From NCBI GenBank assembly GCA_964385755.1, contig CAYLPZ010000001.1, positions 1 to 64,000 on the forward strand: a stretch of 64,000 nucleotides of DNA, written 5' to 3'. This document shows positions 61,945-64,000 of the stretch, in pieces (the stretch's first letter is position 1; each line of letters opens with the position of its first letter). Position numbers and translations under genes: made by a program. A model generated the notes under the pieces. The model ran no database searches. It was not told where the DNA came from and was given only the letters and a program-made list of their open reading frames with translations. The stretch comes from CAG-698 sp964385755. Lineage in GTDB: Bacteria; Bacillota_I; Bacilli_A; ML615J-28; CAG-698.

Positions 61945-63483
61945 TTATTTTAAATATCGGTTATTTTTGATTTCCTTTTGTAATGTAAAAGAACTTTGAT
62001 GCCCTGGATATACAAAATAGTCTTTGTTTAAATCCTTAAGTATTTCAAGCGAACTATTCATTTGTAAATTATTGCTAGTTGGAAAATCAGTTCTGCCAAT
62101 ACTACCATTAAAAATTAAGTCTCCAGTAAATAGCATATCTGATATTTCATAAGTCACACTACAGTTTGTATGACCGTTTGTTGGAATAACATGAACATCA
62201 ATAGTTCCTAAAGATAAATATTCATGTAATTCTTGTATTTTTTCATCTTTTAAATCGAAAGTAAGTTTACTACCAAACTGATATGATAAATTAAGTTTTT
62301 CATCCTTTAATTTTACTAAGGCATTAGGCTCCATTATAAAAGTAATACCTTTATTTAAATATGATTTTAGTTCATAGAAATGATCGAAATGTCCATGTGT
62401 TAATAAACAATAAGATATTTTGTTTTTCGCAAAAGAACTTACTTCATCATATGAATTAGATGGATCAATTACAATTGATGTGTCTAAATCTTGAACTAAA
62501 TAGCAATTTGAGTCTAGAACATCTGATGTAAAACATTTTACATCGTATACTTTTTCTAGTTTATTTGATAATTTTAGTTTTGCATAGCAACCATATATCC
62601 CCGCATCATTACGAAGCGTCGCAAGAACGATTTTTGTACCACGAACAGAATAAAAACATGTATCATTAAAGTCTTTAATTACCTTTTCAAGTAAGAAATC
62701 ACCAGCTTTGCTGACACCTCCACCAATCATAATTACATTAGGGTTTAATGTATTAGCGATAGCTGAAAGACCTGTTGCTAAGTATTTACTAGTTCTATTT
62801 ACTACTTCAAGACCTAGTGCATCTCCTTCTTTTGCAAAATCAAATATTTCTTTTGAAGTTACTACTTCTAACTCATTCAATTTAGACTGTTTATAATTTT
62901 CTTTTACTTCTTCATATGTTTTTACGATACCTGTTGCACTTGCATATTGTTCTAGACATCCATAAAGACCACAAGAGCACTTTCTACCATCAGTATACAC
63001 TATCTTAATATGACCAACTTCACCACATGAGCCAGTTGCTCCTTCTACCAATTTTCCATCAACAATAACACCACCGCCAACACCAGTTCCTAAAGTAACT
63101 AAAACAGCATTTTTTTCTTTATTACCACTACCAAAGTACCATTCACCCATTGTCGCTGCGTTAGCATCGTTTAATACTTCAATTTGTGTTTTTGGAAAAT
63201 GTTTTAATAGCATCTCTTTTACATAAACAACTTTCCATTTTAGGTTTTGTGCACCTAACACAACACCATTTTTAGTAGGTCCTGGTACACCTATACCAAT
63301 ACCAATAAGATCTTCATTATCTAAATGTGACTTAATCACATCAACAACTTTACTAATTAAAGTTTCAGGATTACTATCTATTGGCGTTTTTTCTTCAAAC
63401 TTTTCAAGAAGTTCTTCTTCTGAAAACTTACCAAATTTAATAGTAGTACCACCTATATCAACACCAAAATATATTTTTTTCAT
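61945..63483 (-). CDS. ROK family sugar kinase fused to a metallo-beta-lactamase-fold hydrolase
   Basis: 512 residues in one uninterrupted frame. Residues 1-310 are a ROK glucokinase: FGVDIGGTTIKFG (ATP), LNDANAATMGEWYFG (catalytic Asp), TLGTGVGGG, GEVGHIKI and the zinc cluster CSCGLYGCLEQYAS. From about residue 313 a metallo-beta-lactamase domain follows: SNCYLVQDLDTSIVIDP, HGHFDH (363-368), NGHTN, FTGDLIFNGSIGRTDFP and YPGHQSSF, a full set of two-metal ligands of glyoxalase II/thioesterase type. It may phosphorylate glucose and clear a by-product such as a glyoxal adduct; inference only. A PRC-barrel gene lies 15 bases upstream. Confidence 0.92.
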   Translation of the reverse strand: MKKIYFGVDIGGTTIKFGKFSEEELLEKFEEKTPIDSNPETLISKVVDVIKSHLDNEDLIGIGIGVPGPTKNGVVLGAQNLKWKVVYVKEMLLKHFPKTQIEVLNDANAATMGEWYFGSGNKEKNAVLVTLGTGVGGGVIVDGKLVEGATGSCGEVGHIKIVYTDGRKCSCGLYGCLEQYASATGIVKTYEEVKENYKQSKLNELEVVTSKEIFDFAKEGDALGLEVVNRTSKYLATGLSAIANTLNPNVIMIGGGVSKAGDFLLEKVIKDFNDTCFYSVRGTKIVLATLRNDAGIYGCYAKLKLSNKLEKVYDVKCFTSDVLDSNCYLVQDLDTSIVIDPSNSYDEVSSFAKNKISYCLLTHGHFDHFYELKSYLNKGITFIMEPNALVKLKDEKLNLSYQFGSKLTFDLKDEKIQELHEYLSLGTIDVHVIPTNGHTNCSVTYEISDMLFTGDLIFNGSIGRTDFPTSNNLQMNSSLEILKDLNKDYFVYPGHQSSFTLQKEIKNNRYLK

Positions 63484-63498
63484 AAATTAATACCTTTT

Positions 63499-63741
63499 TT
63501 ACTTTTCTATTTCATTAAAATTTACAATAATTACTTCTTTTCCCATTTTTACAATCTTCTGCCAAGGTATCATCAATACTTCTTCTCCTTGAAAGAAACT
63601 TTTGATGCGCGAATTGGTTCTAACATAAATTGCTAAAATCGATCCATTTTCTGTATCAACATCAAAATCTTTGATATGTCCAATCTTATTACCATTTGTT
63701 AAGCTTATTACATCTTTTGCTTGCAACTCTGTAAATAACAT
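63499..63741 (-). CDS. PRC-barrel protein, YlmC/YmxH family
   Basis: 80 residues: LQAKDVISLTNGNKIGHIKD, AIYVRTNSRIKSFFQGEEVLMIPW and KMGKEVIIVNF match the YlmC/YmxH PRC-barrel family found across Firmicutes, partly sporulation-linked, function unclear. Cotranscribed with the ROK-MBL gene. Confidence 0.88.
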   Translation of the reverse strand: MLFTELQAKDVISLTNGNKIGHIKDFDVDTENGSILAIYVRTNSRIKSFFQGEEVLMIPWQKIVKMGKEVIIVNFNEIEK

Positions 63742-63813
63742 AAAATCACCTATTACATTTTATGATAAAATTGCAAATTATATAATAAACTAATAATTAT
63801 TTTATGTAATATA

Positions 63814-64000
63814 TTATTCTATAGATTCAGGATCAATTTGTGGAAGTGTAGCCCAAAGTTTATCTAAATCATAATATTTACGATCTTCTAAAGAAAATAA
63901 GTGAATAATTACTTCATCAAGGTCAACAAGCAACCAGCTTCCACCACCACGTCCTTCGATTCCTCTTACATGAAGATTAAAATCCCTTGCTTTTTCATTA
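63814..64000 (-). CDS. rsfS: Ribosome silencing factor RsfS, C-terminal part (runs off the window)
   Basis: 62 residues are visible on the minus strand, from the window edge to TAA at 63814-63816: EKARDFNLHVRGIEGRGGGS, WLLVDLDEVIIHLFSLEDR, YYDLDKLWATLPQIDPES. This is the conserved RsfS/Iojap C-terminus, which binds L14 on the large subunit and blocks subunit joining. The N-terminus lies beyond 64000. Confidence 0.92.
   Translation of the reverse strand, partial: NEKARDFNLHVRGIEGRGGGSWLLVDLDEVIIHLFSLEDRKYYDLDKLWATLPQIDPESIE

Overview
The window reads as chromosome of an AT-rich, strictly anaerobic, fermentative Gram-positive bacterium (low-GC Firmicutes; an uncultured gut Bacilli/Erysipelotrichia-like lineage is my guess, not proven). 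Reasons: oxygen-sensitive class III ribonucleotide reductase, flavodiiron protein, an [FeFe]-hydrogenase-like protein, bifunctional AdhE with Rex, a pumping pyrophosphatase, HrcA/CIRCE control, SD motifs of the AGGAGG/GGTGA type and TTGACA/TATAAT promoters. Standard code 11 fits: Trp is TGG throughout and hrcA ends in TGA.

Layout. 0-3.6 kb (+): nrdD fused to a redoxin, then trxB. 3.7-5.6 kb (-): AAA ATPase plus RloB/Toprim-like partner, the partner broken by an in-frame TAA. 6-10 kb (-): alkD-like, nrdG, a 641-aa membrane protein and lemA in one tight operon. 10.3-12.9 kb: wreckage of a type I specificity gene abutting a visibly GC-richer acquired block (DUF4143 ATPase, DUF6061-like protein). 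12.9-21.7 kb: serS, an esterase, a MATE exporter with a probable frameshift at its start, ATP-grasp plus transglutaminase pair, flavodiiron protein, a nuclease-like membrane protein and a NADAR-like protein. 21.8-27.3 kb (-): XRE/cupin regulator and potABCD with unusual extensions. 28.4-29.8 kb: decayed IS1182-like element with 23-bp inverted ends that now carries a yefM/yoeB module whose toxin lacks its last residues. 29.8-39.4 kb (-): hppA, natAB, hydrogenase-like protein, phosphoesterase, adhE, rex. 39.5-48.7 kb (-): nine-gene aromatic amino acid operon including an AroE-AroK fusion. 48.9-56.7 kb: small membrane protein, GNAT, the GGGtGRT/scaffold pair, ttcA-like, tcdA, hydrolase, ZIP transporter and fba. 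56.8-61.6 kb (-): hrcA-grpE-dnaK-dnaJ under two CIRCE-like boxes. 61.9-64 kb (-): a ROK kinase fused to a metallo-beta-lactamase-fold domain, a PRC-barrel protein and the end of rsfS.

How it fits together: NrdD, its fused redoxin, TrxR and NrdG form an oxygen-independent dNTP supply. AdhE, Rex and the hydrogenase-like protein handle NADH and electron balance, while HppA and NatAB could link energy to sodium. The aro operon covers E4P plus PEP through chorismate to prephenate-derived amino acids. The items I would follow up first are the ROK-MBL fusion, the GGGtGRT/scaffold operon with its palindromic promoter, the toxin missing its catalytic tail, and the recurring palindromic element at 3' ends of minus-strand genes.
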